Assembly: GCF_035917675.1 (NCBI RefSeq)
Contig: NZ_CP109104.1
Span: forward strand, 62,001 to 126,000
DNA length: 64,000 nt
Reading direction: 5' to 3'
DNA from: Streptomyces sp. NBC_01775
GTDB lineage: Bacteria > Actinomycetota > Actinomycetes > Streptomycetales > Streptomycetaceae
Within the stretch, counting starts at the first letter, position 1. Every line of letters starts with the position of its first letter. Positions 16,115-24,229 of the stretch are shown in pieces. Below the pieces are notes generated by a model. It saw nothing but the letters and a program-made list of their open reading frames with translations. It was not told the DNA's origin and did no database searches. Position numbers and translations under genes: made by a program.

Positions 16115-16786
16115 CTACCGTCCCTCCTGGCCGGACCCGCCGAGGGCCACGACGCGCTTGGCCTCCTCGATCGCGAACTCGAATCCGGCGTCCGGGTCAC
16201 GCAGCAGCCGTTGTGTGGCGAGCGCGTGCGCGCACACGCGCGGATCAAGGGCCGTCGTCGCAGCACGCAGGGCCGGCACAATCACTTCACCCAGCGCGAC
16301 CAGCGCCCGGCTGAGACTGAGCTGCGTCTCCCGCTCACCGCGCCCGAGCTGCGTCACCAACACCGTGGCCAGCGCGGACTCCTCGCCTTCCGGCACGAGC
16401 ACTACCGCGGCCCGCCAGGCGCTCCGCGCCACCTCGTCGTCGGCGTCGGACAGCAGCGCCCGGGTGATCGCCGGCCACGCCTGCCGGTCCCCGATCTTGG
16501 ACAGCGTGTGCAGCGCCTGGCTCCGTGCCTGCGCACGCTCCGAGCGGACTTCGCCGAGCAGCTCTGGAAGCGTCATGGACGCCGGGTGGCGGGTGAGCGC
16601 CCAGGTCAGCATGTCGCGGACGAAGGAATCGGGCTCGATCGCGCATCGCTCGATGAGCTTGTCGACGAAGCGCGGGTCAGGCGTCGTGCCGACCGCCAGA
16701 GCAGCCCGCATTCGCACGGACGAACGGCGGTCCTCCAGCCCCTGGAGCGCTCGTATCGCATCCATGTCCTGTCTCGTGGTCGTCAT
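16115..16786 (-). CDS. HEAT-repeat protein, partner of the MerR-HEAT regulator
   Basis: Start at ATG 16786 is fixed by AAGGAGGT eight bases upstream. The 223 residues are mostly HEAT-like alpha-solenoid repeats: RRSSVRMRAALAVGTTPD, SFVRDMLTWALTRH, ERAQARSQALHTLSKIGD and DEVARSAWRAAVVLVPEGEE. HEAT proteins are protein- or nucleic-acid-binding scaffolds; no catalytic motif is visible. The gene is followed after three bases by a MerR regulator with the same kind of repeats, so the two products may pair or share a ligand. The family is seen in other actinobacteria as HEAT proteins next to MerR regulators, to my recollection; its function is unknown. Confidence 0.82.
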   Translation of the reverse strand: MTTTRQDMDAIRALQGLEDRRSSVRMRAALAVGTTPDPRFVDKLIERCAIEPDSFVRDMLTWALTRHPASMTLPELLGEVRSERAQARSQALHTLSKIGDRQAWPAITRALLSDADDEVARSAWRAAVVLVPEGEESALATVLVTQLGRGERETQLSLSRALVALGEVIVPALRAATTALDPRVCAHALATQRLLRDPDAGFEFAIEEAKRVVALGGSGQEGR

Positions 16787-16808
16787 CGAGACCACCTCCT
16801 TGGGAAGC

Positions 16809-16839
16809 AGTGAAGGCCCTGTCACTGTGTCAAGGTCAA
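16809..16839 (-). promoter_or_regulatory. MerR-type promoter with 19-bp spacer
   Basis: On the minus strand, TTGACC (-35, 16834-16839) and TTCACT (-10-like, 16809-16814) are 19 bases apart. The spacer contains the dyad CCTTGACA-N3-TGACAGGG with two mismatches between arms. A long spacer with a dyad inside is the hallmark of promoters untwisted by MerR proteins. It lies 23 bases upstream of the HEAT gene start. Confidence 0.62.
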
Positions 16840-16939
16840 GCAGGGCCCTGACCACGGCGGTCGCCCACTTCGGGTCGGCCGGTGCACGCCTTGCCGAGGC
16901 CTCCCCCACTCCCCATGTTCGAACACGCCATCGCGTAGG

Positions 16940-17350
16940 GGTGAGTGATTCCGGCTATTCCGAGGACCTGGTCAGCGCCCAGCGCGAGCTGCACCGCGCC
17001 CGGCACGCATCCCGGGCGGCCTCCGACCCGGCCAGGACGGTGGCGAGTACAGCAGACTGGCACAGCCCAGGCCGGATGGGCCGATGTCGACGTCCAGGCC
17101 CTCATCACCCGTCCTGGTGCGCAGCGCCCGCGCGACGGACACGAGTGTGGGGTCCGCGAACGACAGCCCCGCGTGCTGCGGGTGCGCGCCGACAGTATGC
17201 GGTCCGAGCGGGTCGTTGATCCGGTCGCGAACCGCTGGGGCCTTGGCGTGCCCCTCCAGATCGCGTAAATACTCGGCCTGTTCATCCTCGAACGGCTGAT
17301 CCCGTAATAGCGGCAGGTCGCCGCCACACTGCGCTGACTTGTTCGACGTG
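16940..17350 (-). pseudogene. Debris: fragment of an AAA/OLD-type ATPase with an integrase HTH scrap
   Basis: On the minus strand about 100 residues read EYLRDLEGHAKAPAVRDRIN, HAGLSFADPTLVSVARALRT and LDVDIGPSGLGCASLLY. This resembles the middle of OLD-family ATP-dependent endonucleases (the 'PSGLGYANLLYIATVL' region). A frameshift follows, with ATVLAGSEAARDA in the next frame. No Walker A or Toprim part is present. At its upstream end the frame SVAATCRYYGISRS looks like the helix-turn-helix of an IS481-type integrase. The remainder of 16840-17605 shows no gene. Identification is moderate. Confidence 0.42.
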
Positions 17351-17605
17351 CCGCAGCACCGCCGGTCGATGCCGGGCTCACCGTCGCAGTTCCCGTTCCG
17401 TCATGCAGGTCTCCCAGGAATCAGAGACCCACCTGTCGACAACCTCCGTCGGTTTTGGACCTGGACAAGGCCGAGGCACCCCACAATGGTTGCGGACCGG
17501 GCCGCGGATCAGCGGGGCAGCCGCCCGCACCGCAGATCACAGACTGGATGATGCGAGTACGATCCGCCCCCAGCACTGCACGACGCACGAGGAGAGGTAA
17601 CCACC

Positions 17606-18232
17606 ATGTCCGATGCCGGGCAAACGACTACAGAACTCAAGACACAATATGCCGCTCAGGTGACTGCGGACCTTGAGCGGAACACCCAGGAACAGGAACG
17701 TATCGGGGCTGAGGTGGCAGCGCTACAAGAGCAGTTGCGCGCGTTGCAGCACGACCAGACCCTGCTGGTCAACCTGCAGCAGACGCTGGGCAGCGACAGC
17801 CCCACGGCAACCGGCCCGGACGCAGCCCAGAGCGCCGTGGACGTGCCTTCCGTGCCGCGGCAGGCCTCCGCAAAGCCGACACCGGCCAGGAGGAAGAAGG
17901 CCGTGACTACGAAGTCCAGGAAGACCGCGGCCAAGAGCCCCGAGACGAAGACATCCACCAGCTCGGACAAGCAGCCCACCCTCGTCGCGCTCATCCGCGG
18001 CCATCTCGCCCAGCAGCCCGAACCGCGCTCCGCTGCGGAGATCGCCTCCGAACTGGCCCAGGCCCACCCCGAGCGCAACGTCAAGCCCACGGTCGTGCGT
18101 ACCACGGTGGAGGGTCTGGTCGCCAAGGGCCATGTCCGTCGCGCCAAGCAGGGCTCGTCCGTCTTCTACACGGCCTCCACGGCTGAAGCGGCAGGCGACT
18201 CGGCGGAGCAGAGCGGCCCGGCCTCTGCGTGA
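17606..18232 (+). CDS. Coiled-coil protein with basic linker and C-terminal winged-helix domain
   Basis: The 208-residue product has three parts. Residues 15-65 form a coiled coil (TADLERNTQEQERIGAEVAA onward, heptad-like). Residues 85-125 are a Lys/Ala/Thr/Ser-rich linker (KPTPARRKKAVTTKSRKTAA) like those of histone-like actinobacterial proteins. Residues 126-195 look like a winged helix (LVALIRGHLAQQPEPRSAAE, ASELAQAHPERNVKPTVVRT, VHVRRAKQGS-like wing). AGGAGAGG precedes the ATG. DNA binding as a dimer is likely by architecture; whether it is a regulator or a nucleoid protein is open. Confidence 0.75.
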   Translation: MSDAGQTTTELKTQYAAQVTADLERNTQEQERIGAEVAALQEQLRALQHDQTLLVNLQQTLGSDSPTATGPDAAQSAVDVPSVPRQASAKPTPARRKKAVTTKSRKTAAKSPETKTSTSSDKQPTLVALIRGHLAQQPEPRSAAEIASELAQAHPERNVKPTVVRTTVEGLVAKGHVRRAKQGSSVFYTASTAEAAGDSAEQSGPASA

Positions 18233-19289
18233 CGGGCAGGGTCTCGCCACACACTCCCGCCGGTGGGCCCGCGCGGGCGCCTGCCCGGACCGGTTGTGGC
18301 CTGCCCTGCCGGCGGACGCAGCCCAAGCCGTCATGAGGAGGGCGAACACTCGCCGAGCCAGGCGTCATCGCAAACGGATCAGGCGGTGAGAAGCGGTGTG
18401 TATCGGTGCCTGCCCTTGACGGTCTTCGAGCTCACTGACCGTCGGCTACGCTCCGGCCGACGTCTCTGCGGAGCAGCTGGCCGCACCGACCAGCCTCCCA
18501 CGCCATGAGCGTCAGCGACCCCCTGCGTCAAAATGGTGCAGGTGTTGTACGACGACGCGGCCGTCTGCGGCCACTACGTCGCGCGGGACCGCGCTTTGAA
18601 GACGAGCGCGGACAAGATCCTGACCAACATGGCTGTTGGGCCCGAACGGACACGCGGCAGCAGCCGCCAGACCATCACCCAGGCTCTCGGCGTCAGCGTT
18701 GAAGGGGCCGAACGCCCGTCGGAAGCCGCCGTGGAAGGGTGCGGCACAGCCGGACTCCGCTCAACAAACCGCTGCCAGCAACAAGTCCTGATGCCGCCCA
18801 CCCCGCTGACACCACCCCACACACTCACAGAACGTGCCAGGCGCCCGGCGGGGACTGTCACACTCCCCGCCCAGGCGCCTGGAGCGTGCGCAAAACGAGA
18901 GGCCCCAGACCCCGGCTCAGAAGCAGAACTGTCCAAATCAGCGCCCGAACCTCCGTCTTGCCACTGCCTATGTGCCGCCACGGGCGCACCGCCCGCACCT
19001 TGCTGTGCGACTCGGCCCCGCACGCGCCGGGCACCTCTCACCGAGCCGTGTTGCGGTTGAGCCGCGGGGCAACGCTATCGAGGCCGTTGCAGACTCGAAC
19101 GGCCCCTCGCCGCAACTCGGGTCGGCTGACCCCGTTCCACCAGGAACACCGTCAACCTGCGCACAGGGTGCGGTTGCACTAGCATACGCTGCGTAAGAGG
19201 GCATCTGGTCTAGATTGCGGGTGGCTTGAAAGGGGCGGGTGACCGTTGCCGGGATCCGGCTCTGACTCCGGCTGCGAACCGGGCCCGGC
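18233..19289. other. 1-kb stretch without a convincing gene
   Basis: Long frames exist (for example from 18533, MVQVLYDDAAVCGHYVARDR) but they lack conserved motifs and change character downstream. Codon use becomes irregular after 18750. An imperfect hairpin at 18837-18882 is the main structure. No tRNA, IS or known promoter was found. Confidence 0.4.
18837..18882. repeat. Long inverted repeat (hairpin)
   Basis: CCAGGCGCCCGGCGGGGA and its near-complement (18864-18882, one inserted base and one change) surround nine bases, CTGTCACAC. The stem would be very stable in RNA. It may be a terminator without a U-tract or the end of a mobile element. Confidence 0.6.
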
Positions 19290-19892
19290 TCATCGCTCGG
19301 CGCGTGACGATCGGCTCACGGGCCGCCAGGCCGAGGGCCAGGCGACGTCCCGGTTGACCGGACCGGTCACCCCAAGGCTGGCCCGTGCGTACTCGAGGTA
19401 CCGCCGCTGTGCGTTTCTGAACTCCGAGTACGCCTGGTCCCAGCTCTGTTCGTCTTCCGTGGGCACACCCCGCGCCAGGTGCTCCAGCCGCCACAGGCAG
19501 TGGTTCAGCGTCTTGGACGCGGTGTTCGTGTCAGTGTCTCCCAACAATTCGCAGGTCTCCCCCAGTGCGGAACGGCGGGCCTCAGCCGCGCCGAGCTCGG
19601 CGAGCACCTCGGCGGTGAGCTCCAGCGGCGCGGGACCGGTCACCAGCCCGCGGCCCGCAGCGATGCGCTGATAGCTGCCCGCGAGCTCTTTGACCGCGTG
19701 GATGTACTCGCCATAGGCGTCCAGACGCCGCCCATCCCAGCGCACGGACTGCTCACGCCGCCACCGTGCCCGGTCGTTCAGGCTGCTCACCAGGAACGAC
19801 GCGACTGCGCCCAGCGCAACACCCGCCAGCGGAAGTATCTGTCCCGACAGACTCATAGAGGCCCCGATCACGTAGTCGAACAGTTCCCCCAT
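19290..19892 (-). CDS. Membrane-anchored protein of unknown function
   Basis: A 200-residue product with one N-terminal membrane helix (about residues 12-38, SLSGQILPLAGVALGAVASF onward) followed by a mostly helical soluble part rich in charged residues, e.g. RWDGRRLDAYGEYIHAVKEL and LWRLEHLARG. The layout (short outside tail, one helix, helical cytoplasmic domain) is common in uncharacterised actinobacterial proteins. No catalytic motif seen. It stands alone, downstream of the TetR gene and in the same direction. Confidence 0.66.
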   Translation of the reverse strand: MGELFDYVIGASMSLSGQILPLAGVALGAVASFLVSSLNDRARWRREQSVRWDGRRLDAYGEYIHAVKELAGSYQRIAAGRGLVTGPAPLELTAEVLAELGAAEARRSALGETCELLGDTDTNTASKTLNHCLWRLEHLARGVPTEDEQSWDQAYSEFRNAQRRYLEYARASLGVTGPVNRDVAWPSAWRPVSRSSRAER

Positions 19893-20069
19893 TCTCCCGG
19901 CCGGAGCCCGGCGAAGTCGGCGATGCCGTCACCCGCAGCCACTGGTGACTCCTCGGACGCCCCCTGGTAGTCACATGACCCGCCGGACAGGCTCCAGTTG
20001 GGCCCCGGCCCGAATCGGCTGCAAAGGATGCTGCGAATTTCGTACTAACGGCGCCGCGCAGCGAGGGGC

Positions 20070-20672
20070 TCACTCCTGCGGTTCCGGGAACATGACGGCC
20101 AGGACGTTGGCGGCGATGGCCGACACGTCGGTAGCGGGGTCCACCCCCCGGCGCAGGGCCAGGCTGCCGCCCATCGCGCCCAACGCCACGACCACCTGTC
20201 GCAGCGGCATGGCCGGCCGGATGCGCAGGCGCAGGCAGTGCCGCTCCAGCAGGGCCTCGATCTGCTCCTCGTGGCGTCGCTGGGCGGCCACCGCGCCGGC
20301 AGCGGCCTCGGGTTGGCGAGTCACGGCGGCCATGAACTCCGCGGCGGCCGTGCTCCAGCGCGCCGCCTCCTGATCGTCGGTGAAGCCGGCCGGGGTCAGC
20401 GCCGCGATCAGCTCCTCCCGGGTGGATGCGCGGTCGAGGGTCTCGCCGAGCAGTTGCAGATGCGCCTCGGCGTGGGCGTCGACGAGGGCCTGCCACAAGC
20501 CCTCCTTGCCGCCGAAGTGCTTGTAGACCGCGCCTCGCGTGTAGCCGGCCTCCTCGGCGATCTCGTCCACCGTCGCGGCCAGGAAGCCCCGGCGCGTGAG
20601 CACCGAGCGGCCTGCCTCCAGCAGCCGCTCGTGGGTGAGTCGCTGCTGCTCGGCCCGCGTCAACCTCGTCAC
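20070..20672 (-). CDS. TetR family transcriptional regulator
   Basis: The GTG at 20672 gives 200 residues, typical for TetR; a longer frame from 20987 would run across the operator and the divergent gene. The HTH is clear: LTHERLLEAGRSVLTRRGFL and VDEIAEEAGYTRGAVYKHFG, then KEGLWQALVDAHAEA. The C-terminal helical domain (about 80-190) would bind the ligand and form the dimer. It is divergent from two small membrane-protein genes and a 36-bp composite palindrome lies between (20690-20725), so it most likely represses them and itself. The ligand is unknown. Confidence 0.9.
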   Translation of the reverse strand: MTRLTRAEQQRLTHERLLEAGRSVLTRRGFLAATVDEIAEEAGYTRGAVYKHFGGKEGLWQALVDAHAEAHLQLLGETLDRASTREELIAALTPAGFTDDQEAARWSTAAAEFMAAVTRQPEAAAGAVAAQRRHEEQIEALLERHCLRLRIRPAMPLRQVVVALGAMGGSLALRRGVDPATDVSAIAANVLAVMFPEPQE

Positions 20673-20689
20673 CGATCCAACCGTCCATT

Positions 20690-20725
20690 CAGTAACGGAG
20701 TGTTTCCAGAAACAGTACGTTACTG
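20690..20725. promoter_or_regulatory. Composite palindromic operator for the TetR regulator
   Basis: Outer arms CAGTAACG (20690-20697) and CGTTACTG (20718-20725) enclose inner arms TGTTTC (20701-20706) and GAAACA (20709-20714), all on one dyad axis. The 36-bp site starts 18 bases from the TetR start and lies 48 bases upstream of the divergent ATG. Nested symmetry of this length fits cooperative binding of two TetR dimers. Confidence 0.68.
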
Positions 20726-20772
20726 TAAGAGGGTCGGTCGGTCCCTTCGGGGGTATAGGAGTGTGCCGGGAG

Positions 20773-21117
20773 ATGAGCGCTGGACCGGGGCTCATGACGG
20801 GAGCCGTCGCCGCGCTGGGGGTGCTCGGCTGGGCGGTGGACCGTGCGCTGCTGTGGCTGGAGGCTCGCGGGTGGGTGTACTGGCGCAAAGGCAAGGGCCT
20901 GAAGGCCATGGGAGCGGATCTGATGGTGGAGAGCTCGCCTGCCGCGCAGGCCCTCCAGCGGGCGACGCACGACGAGCGGATGCGCAAGAACGTGCGACCG
21001 GCGAGGGAGCCGTCCTTCGACGTCGACCTGGCGGCAGGGCTCGTGAGGATCCGGCACCTTCCCGAAGATCAGGAGGGCAAGGGGCATCGGCACAAGAGGC
21101 AAGGAGTCGACGTATGA
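20773..21117 (+). CDS. Small single-helix membrane protein, TetR-controlled
   Basis: From ATG 20773 (AGGAG at 20757-20761) the product is 114 residues. Residues 7-28 are hydrophobic (LMTGAVAALGVLGWAVDRAL) and followed by a basic, tryptophan-containing face (LEARGWVYWRKGKGLKAMG). The rest is soluble and charged, with DVDLAAGLVRIRHLPEDQEG. It overlaps the next gene by four bases (ATGA), so the two are translated together. No family recognised. The TetR operator upstream suggests the pair responds to a membrane-active or hydrophobic signal, which is inference. Confidence 0.68.
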   Translation: MSAGPGLMTGAVAALGVLGWAVDRALLWLEARGWVYWRKGKGLKAMGADLMVESSPAAQALQRATHDERMRKNVRPAREPSFDVDLAAGLVRIRHLPEDQEGKGHRHKRQGVDV

Positions 21118-21428
21118 GTGAGATGGTGCCCTATCTGATCGTTTTCGGCTGCCTGGTCTCGGTGGTGGGGTTCTTCACCTGGCTGAAGGGTGTGGTGCGC
21201 CGCCGCGGCCTGGCCGGGACGGCGGTGACGGGCGCACTGGCCTCCTACGAGGAGGCGATGCGCACCACCGCGCACGACTCCCACGTCGAAGTCCGCGCCC
21301 AGGCAGACCGCCGGGCGCCGATCCTCTCCCCCGACGACCCGCGGTGGACCGGCCGTACCGCGCCGAGCCGGACGCGGCGAGCCCGCCCTCTTCGCAGGTG
21401 GCGCCTGCACCGACGACTGAGCCGATAG
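21114..21428 (+). CDS. Small membrane protein, second gene of the TetR-controlled pair
   Basis: A 104-residue product from the ATG that overlaps the previous stop. Residues 4-24 form a membrane helix (MVPYLIVFGCLVSVVGFFTW), then LKGVVRRRGLAGTAVTGALA and a cytoplasmic acidic/basic tail (EEAMRTTAHDSHVEVRAQAD). It could form a complex with the 114-residue partner. Function unknown. Confidence 0.66.
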   Translation: MSEMVPYLIVFGCLVSVVGFFTWLKGVVRRRGLAGTAVTGALASYEEAMRTTAHDSHVEVRAQADRRAPILSPDDPRWTGRTAPSRTRRARPLRRWRLHRRLSR

Positions 21429-21564
21429 CCGGCGGAGCCGGCGGCACCTCAGAAGCCGGCCGCAGGCCCGGACCGGTTCCCACTCGGGCTGCCGGCGTCC
21501 GCTGACGCCAAGGAATTGTGCACACCGGTTCCAACTACCGCTCGCCGCCTGCCCCGGGAGATCA

Positions 21565-21925
21565 ACTGCCCGACGTCACCCAAACGTCGGCCCCGACCTC
21601 ACCCGGAGCGGCTGGAGCGCACCCTGGGCCTGCGCTACTCGTACGAGCGGTACCGGGTGCTTGGGCTGCACAGTGACTACAACGGGGTGGCGCTGGAGAG
21701 CGCCACGTTGTCGACGTTCCCGCAACGCGCGCTGTCGGCGCCGTCTGCGCCGTCGAAGAAGATCGTGCCGACCATGGTGCACGAACTGACCCACCAGTAC
21801 TTCGGTGACACCGCCAACCGGATTTCCGGCCGCGATCTGACCGGTTACATGAAGAGCTGGATCTACGGCAGGGCCACCCCGCATGCCGGGCCACCCCGGC
21901 TGGAAGCCCGGCAAGACCTCCTGAA
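21565..21925 (+). pseudogene. Remnant of an M1-family zinc aminopeptidase
   Basis: The frame preserves LERTLGLRYSYERYRVLGLH, SDYNGVALESATLSTFPQ and the zinc site MVHELTHQYFGDT (HExxH). It then skips the expected NEGF(A/S)T segment with the third zinc ligand and goes to YMKSWIYG. A frameshift follows, after which MPGHPGWKPGKTS appears in the next frame and stops. The N-terminal domain is absent too. M1 enzymes are large metallopeptidases of 800 residues or more, so only a shuffled scrap remains. Confidence 0.66.
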
Positions 21926-22103
21926 CGGAGGAGAACACGGGGCCTCGTGGGCGGCTCAGAACACGGGCGTGGCCTCGGTCGGCACACCGAACGGGGGTAC
22001 GCCCGGTGACAGTTGGGGTCAGCTCCCTGGACCTCGCCACACCGGCTGTCAAAAACCTGATTGACCGGCCCGGCCGTTAAAAGAGACCAGAAGCACGGTG
22101 CGA

Positions 22104-22862
22104 CTACTCCTCGAGGAGTGCCTCCAGCATGGGTTTGCTCTCCTCGTCCACATACGAGGCGTAGTACTCGTAGAGGTTGCAGCGCGCGAGCCGGTCGGCC
22201 TGGACTAGGTCCGCGTTGCGCACCGCCTCGAAGACCTCGGCGTGGTGGGCCACGGACTTGCGCATCAGCGCGACACTGTCGGGTGCCTGCTGCAACTTGT
22301 CCTCGATGAGCGCGAGGACCACGCCGCGCACCACCTCGCTGCAGGCCTGGATCAGGTTGTTCCCGCTGGCCTGCGCCACCACGTCGTGGAAGTGGACGTC
22401 TGCGGCACTGAAGGCCTCGTATCCTTCGTCGATCGCCTCCCGCATCCGCTCCAGTGCGGCCTCGATGGCCTCCACCTGCTCGTCGGTGCGCTGCCGGGCC
22501 GCGAGCCGGTTGGCCGAGCCCTCCAGGATCATGCGGAACTGGATCAGTTCCCCCATCGAGAGCCCGTCCATTCTGGCGAGCCGCTCGAGGGACTTGCGCA
22601 GGTTCTTCGTGGAGAGCGGCAACACCTCGGCGCCGCGCGGATCACCGGCCCGTGAGCGGATCAAGCCCCCGCTCTCCAGCACCCGCAGCGCCTCGCGCAC
22701 GGTGGAACGGCTCACCGAGAACTGGCTCATCAGGTCCCGTTCGCTCGGCAGCCGGTCGCCGGGACGCAGGGCGCCGCGGACGAGTGTCTCTTCCACCTGC
22801 TCGACGATCGCCTCGTAGGCGCGGGTCGGACGTACTGGTTGGAAGTACTGCTCTTTTGACAC
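22104..22862 (-). CDS. GntR family regulator, FCD subfamily, of the sulfatase/FGE regulon
   Basis: A 252-residue FadR-like protein: winged helix at about 14-82 (LPSERDLMSQFSVSRSTVRE, ALRVLESGGLIRSR) and FCD domain at about 100-235 with DVHFHDVVAQASGN and SVAHHAEVFEAV as metal/ligand-site histidines. It aligns end to end with the GntR protein at 43743-44537 (shared VREALRVLES, FRMIL-GSA, VVRG and ALMR-S blocks and the same C-terminal YYA-YV motif), so they are close paralogues. It is divergent from FGE with the palindrome at 22987-23001 in the gap. I infer that it represses FGE and probably the distant sulfatase cluster until an inducer is present. Confidence 0.92.
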   Translation of the reverse strand: MSKEQYFQPVRPTRAYEAIVEQVEETLVRGALRPGDRLPSERDLMSQFSVSRSTVREALRVLESGGLIRSRAGDPRGAEVLPLSTKNLRKSLERLARMDGLSMGELIQFRMILEGSANRLAARQRTDEQVEAIEAALERMREAIDEGYEAFSAADVHFHDVVAQASGNNLIQACSEVVRGVVLALIEDKLQQAPDSVALMRKSVAHHAEVFEAVRNADLVQADRLARCNLYEYYASYVDEESKPMLEALLEE

Positions 22863-22986
22863 GGTCTGCCTTCCGGGCGGTTTTGCAGGGCCTACGGATA
22901 GTCGAACGTACCGCTCTACGTACCGTCCCCGCGGCTCGAAGATCCCCTTGACAACCGTATCCGGATTCTACTAACCGGGATATGGT

Positions 22987-23001
22987 GCTGGTCGGACCAG
23001 T
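22987..23001. promoter_or_regulatory. Operator site A of the ACTGGT-N3-ACCAGT regulon (FGE promoter)
   Basis: GCTGGTCGGACCAGT differs from the consensus palindrome by one base. A TTGACA hexamer lies at 22948-22953, 33 bases before the site, as at the sulfatase promoter. The site is between the GntR gene and FGE. It implies a 5' leader of over 200 bases before the FGE start, in which no other gene is convincing. Confidence 0.68.
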
Positions 23002-23248
23002 AACCTCGGGAGAGGCTTGAGCGCAGCAGATGGATCTCGCGGTCACCTCGTGCGACGACGGGGTCAGCTGGCGTGCCCGACCACGAACTCGTCCGCGGCC
23101 TGATCCTCCGGCTTCACCAGGCGCTCGACGTCCCGGTGAACCTTCGAGCCGCCGTTGCAGTGCCACCCTTGTAAGGCCGTGGACGGACGAAATTCGCCTG
23201 GTCGGTCGGGCGAGGAACAGCAGCGAACAGCGACCTCTCGGAGGAGCA

Positions 23249-24229
23249 ATGTCAGGCGCGTGTTGCGCCCCCGCGCCAGGGGGCGACCGGGAGATCCCCG
23301 AGCCGTCCACCGTGCGGCTCCGGGCCTCGGACCGGGACCGGGAGCAGGGGCTGCGCTCCATGCTGCGCATTCCCGGAGGGACGTTCTCGATGGGAGGCGA
23401 GGACGCCGACGCGTTTCCCGAGGACGGCGAAGGCCCTGTGCGGGCGGTGGGGCTGTCGCCGTTCCTCATCGACGCGACCACCGTCACCAACAGGCAGTTC
23501 GCGACGTTCGTACGCAGCAGCGGTTACCGGACCGATGCCGAGCGCTACGGCTGGTCCTTTGTGTTCTACGCACTCGTCCACCCTGAAGCCCGGCATCTGG
23601 TGCGCGACGGCACGGTGGCGCAGGCGCCCTGGTGGCTGGCGGTTGACGGGGCGTGCTGGCGGGCCCCCTACGGGCCGGGGTCGTCATGGACCGATCTGTC
23701 GAACCACCCTGTCGTCCACGTCTCCTGGCGCGACGCATCCGCCTACGCCGCGTGGGCGGGCAAGCGCTTGCCCACGGAGGCGGAGTGGGAGATGGCGGCG
23801 CGTGGCGGTCTGGAACGCTCCCGCTTCCCCTGGGGGGACGAGCTCCTGCCCCGGGGGCAGCACCGCTGCAACATCTGGCAAGGGGAGTTCCCGCAGGTCA
23901 ATACGGGCGAGGACGGGCATTTGGGAACCGCGCCGGTCAAGACCTACCGGGCCAACAACTTCGGCCTGTACAACACATCGGGCAATGTGTGGGAGTGGTG
24001 CTCAGACTGGTGGAGCGCCACATGGCACGCGGCCGACCGCCCGGAGACCCGCCAGGACCCGGCCGGGCCTCCCGCCGGGGAGGCGAAGGTGATCCGCGGC
24101 GGCTCCTACCTGTGCCATGCCTCGTACTGCAACCGCTACCGCGTCGCCGCGCGCACATCCAACACTCCCGACAGCAGCACCGGGCACATGGGGTTCCGCT
24201 GCGCGGCGGATCCGCCCCGGGCCCACTAG
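23249..24229 (+). CDS. Formylglycine-generating enzyme (sulfatase-activating)
   Basis: Start at ATG 23249 follows GGAGGAG directly and gives 326 residues, as in characterised actinobacterial FGE. The FGE-sulfatase fold is seen throughout: IPGGTFSMGGEDADAFPEDG, VTNRQFATFV, KRLPTEAEWEMAARGG, NTSGNVWEWCSDWW. The copper-binding active-site cysteines are C289 and C294 in SYLCHASYCNRYRV, followed by TGHMGFRC. FGE oxidises the cysteine of a CxPxR motif to formylglycine in nascent type I sulfatases. The window has such a sulfatase at 31091 (CSPTR), and both genes carry the same operator, so this FGE almost certainly activates it. Confidence 0.95.
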   Translation: MSGACCAPAPGGDREIPEPSTVRLRASDRDREQGLRSMLRIPGGTFSMGGEDADAFPEDGEGPVRAVGLSPFLIDATTVTNRQFATFVRSSGYRTDAERYGWSFVFYALVHPEARHLVRDGTVAQAPWWLAVDGACWRAPYGPGSSWTDLSNHPVVHVSWRDASAYAAWAGKRLPTEAEWEMAARGGLERSRFPWGDELLPRGQHRCNIWQGEFPQVNTGEDGHLGTAPVKTYRANNFGLYNTSGNVWEWCSDWWSATWHAADRPETRQDPAGPPAGEAKVIRGGSYLCHASYCNRYRVAARTSNTPDSSTGHMGFRCAADPPRAH

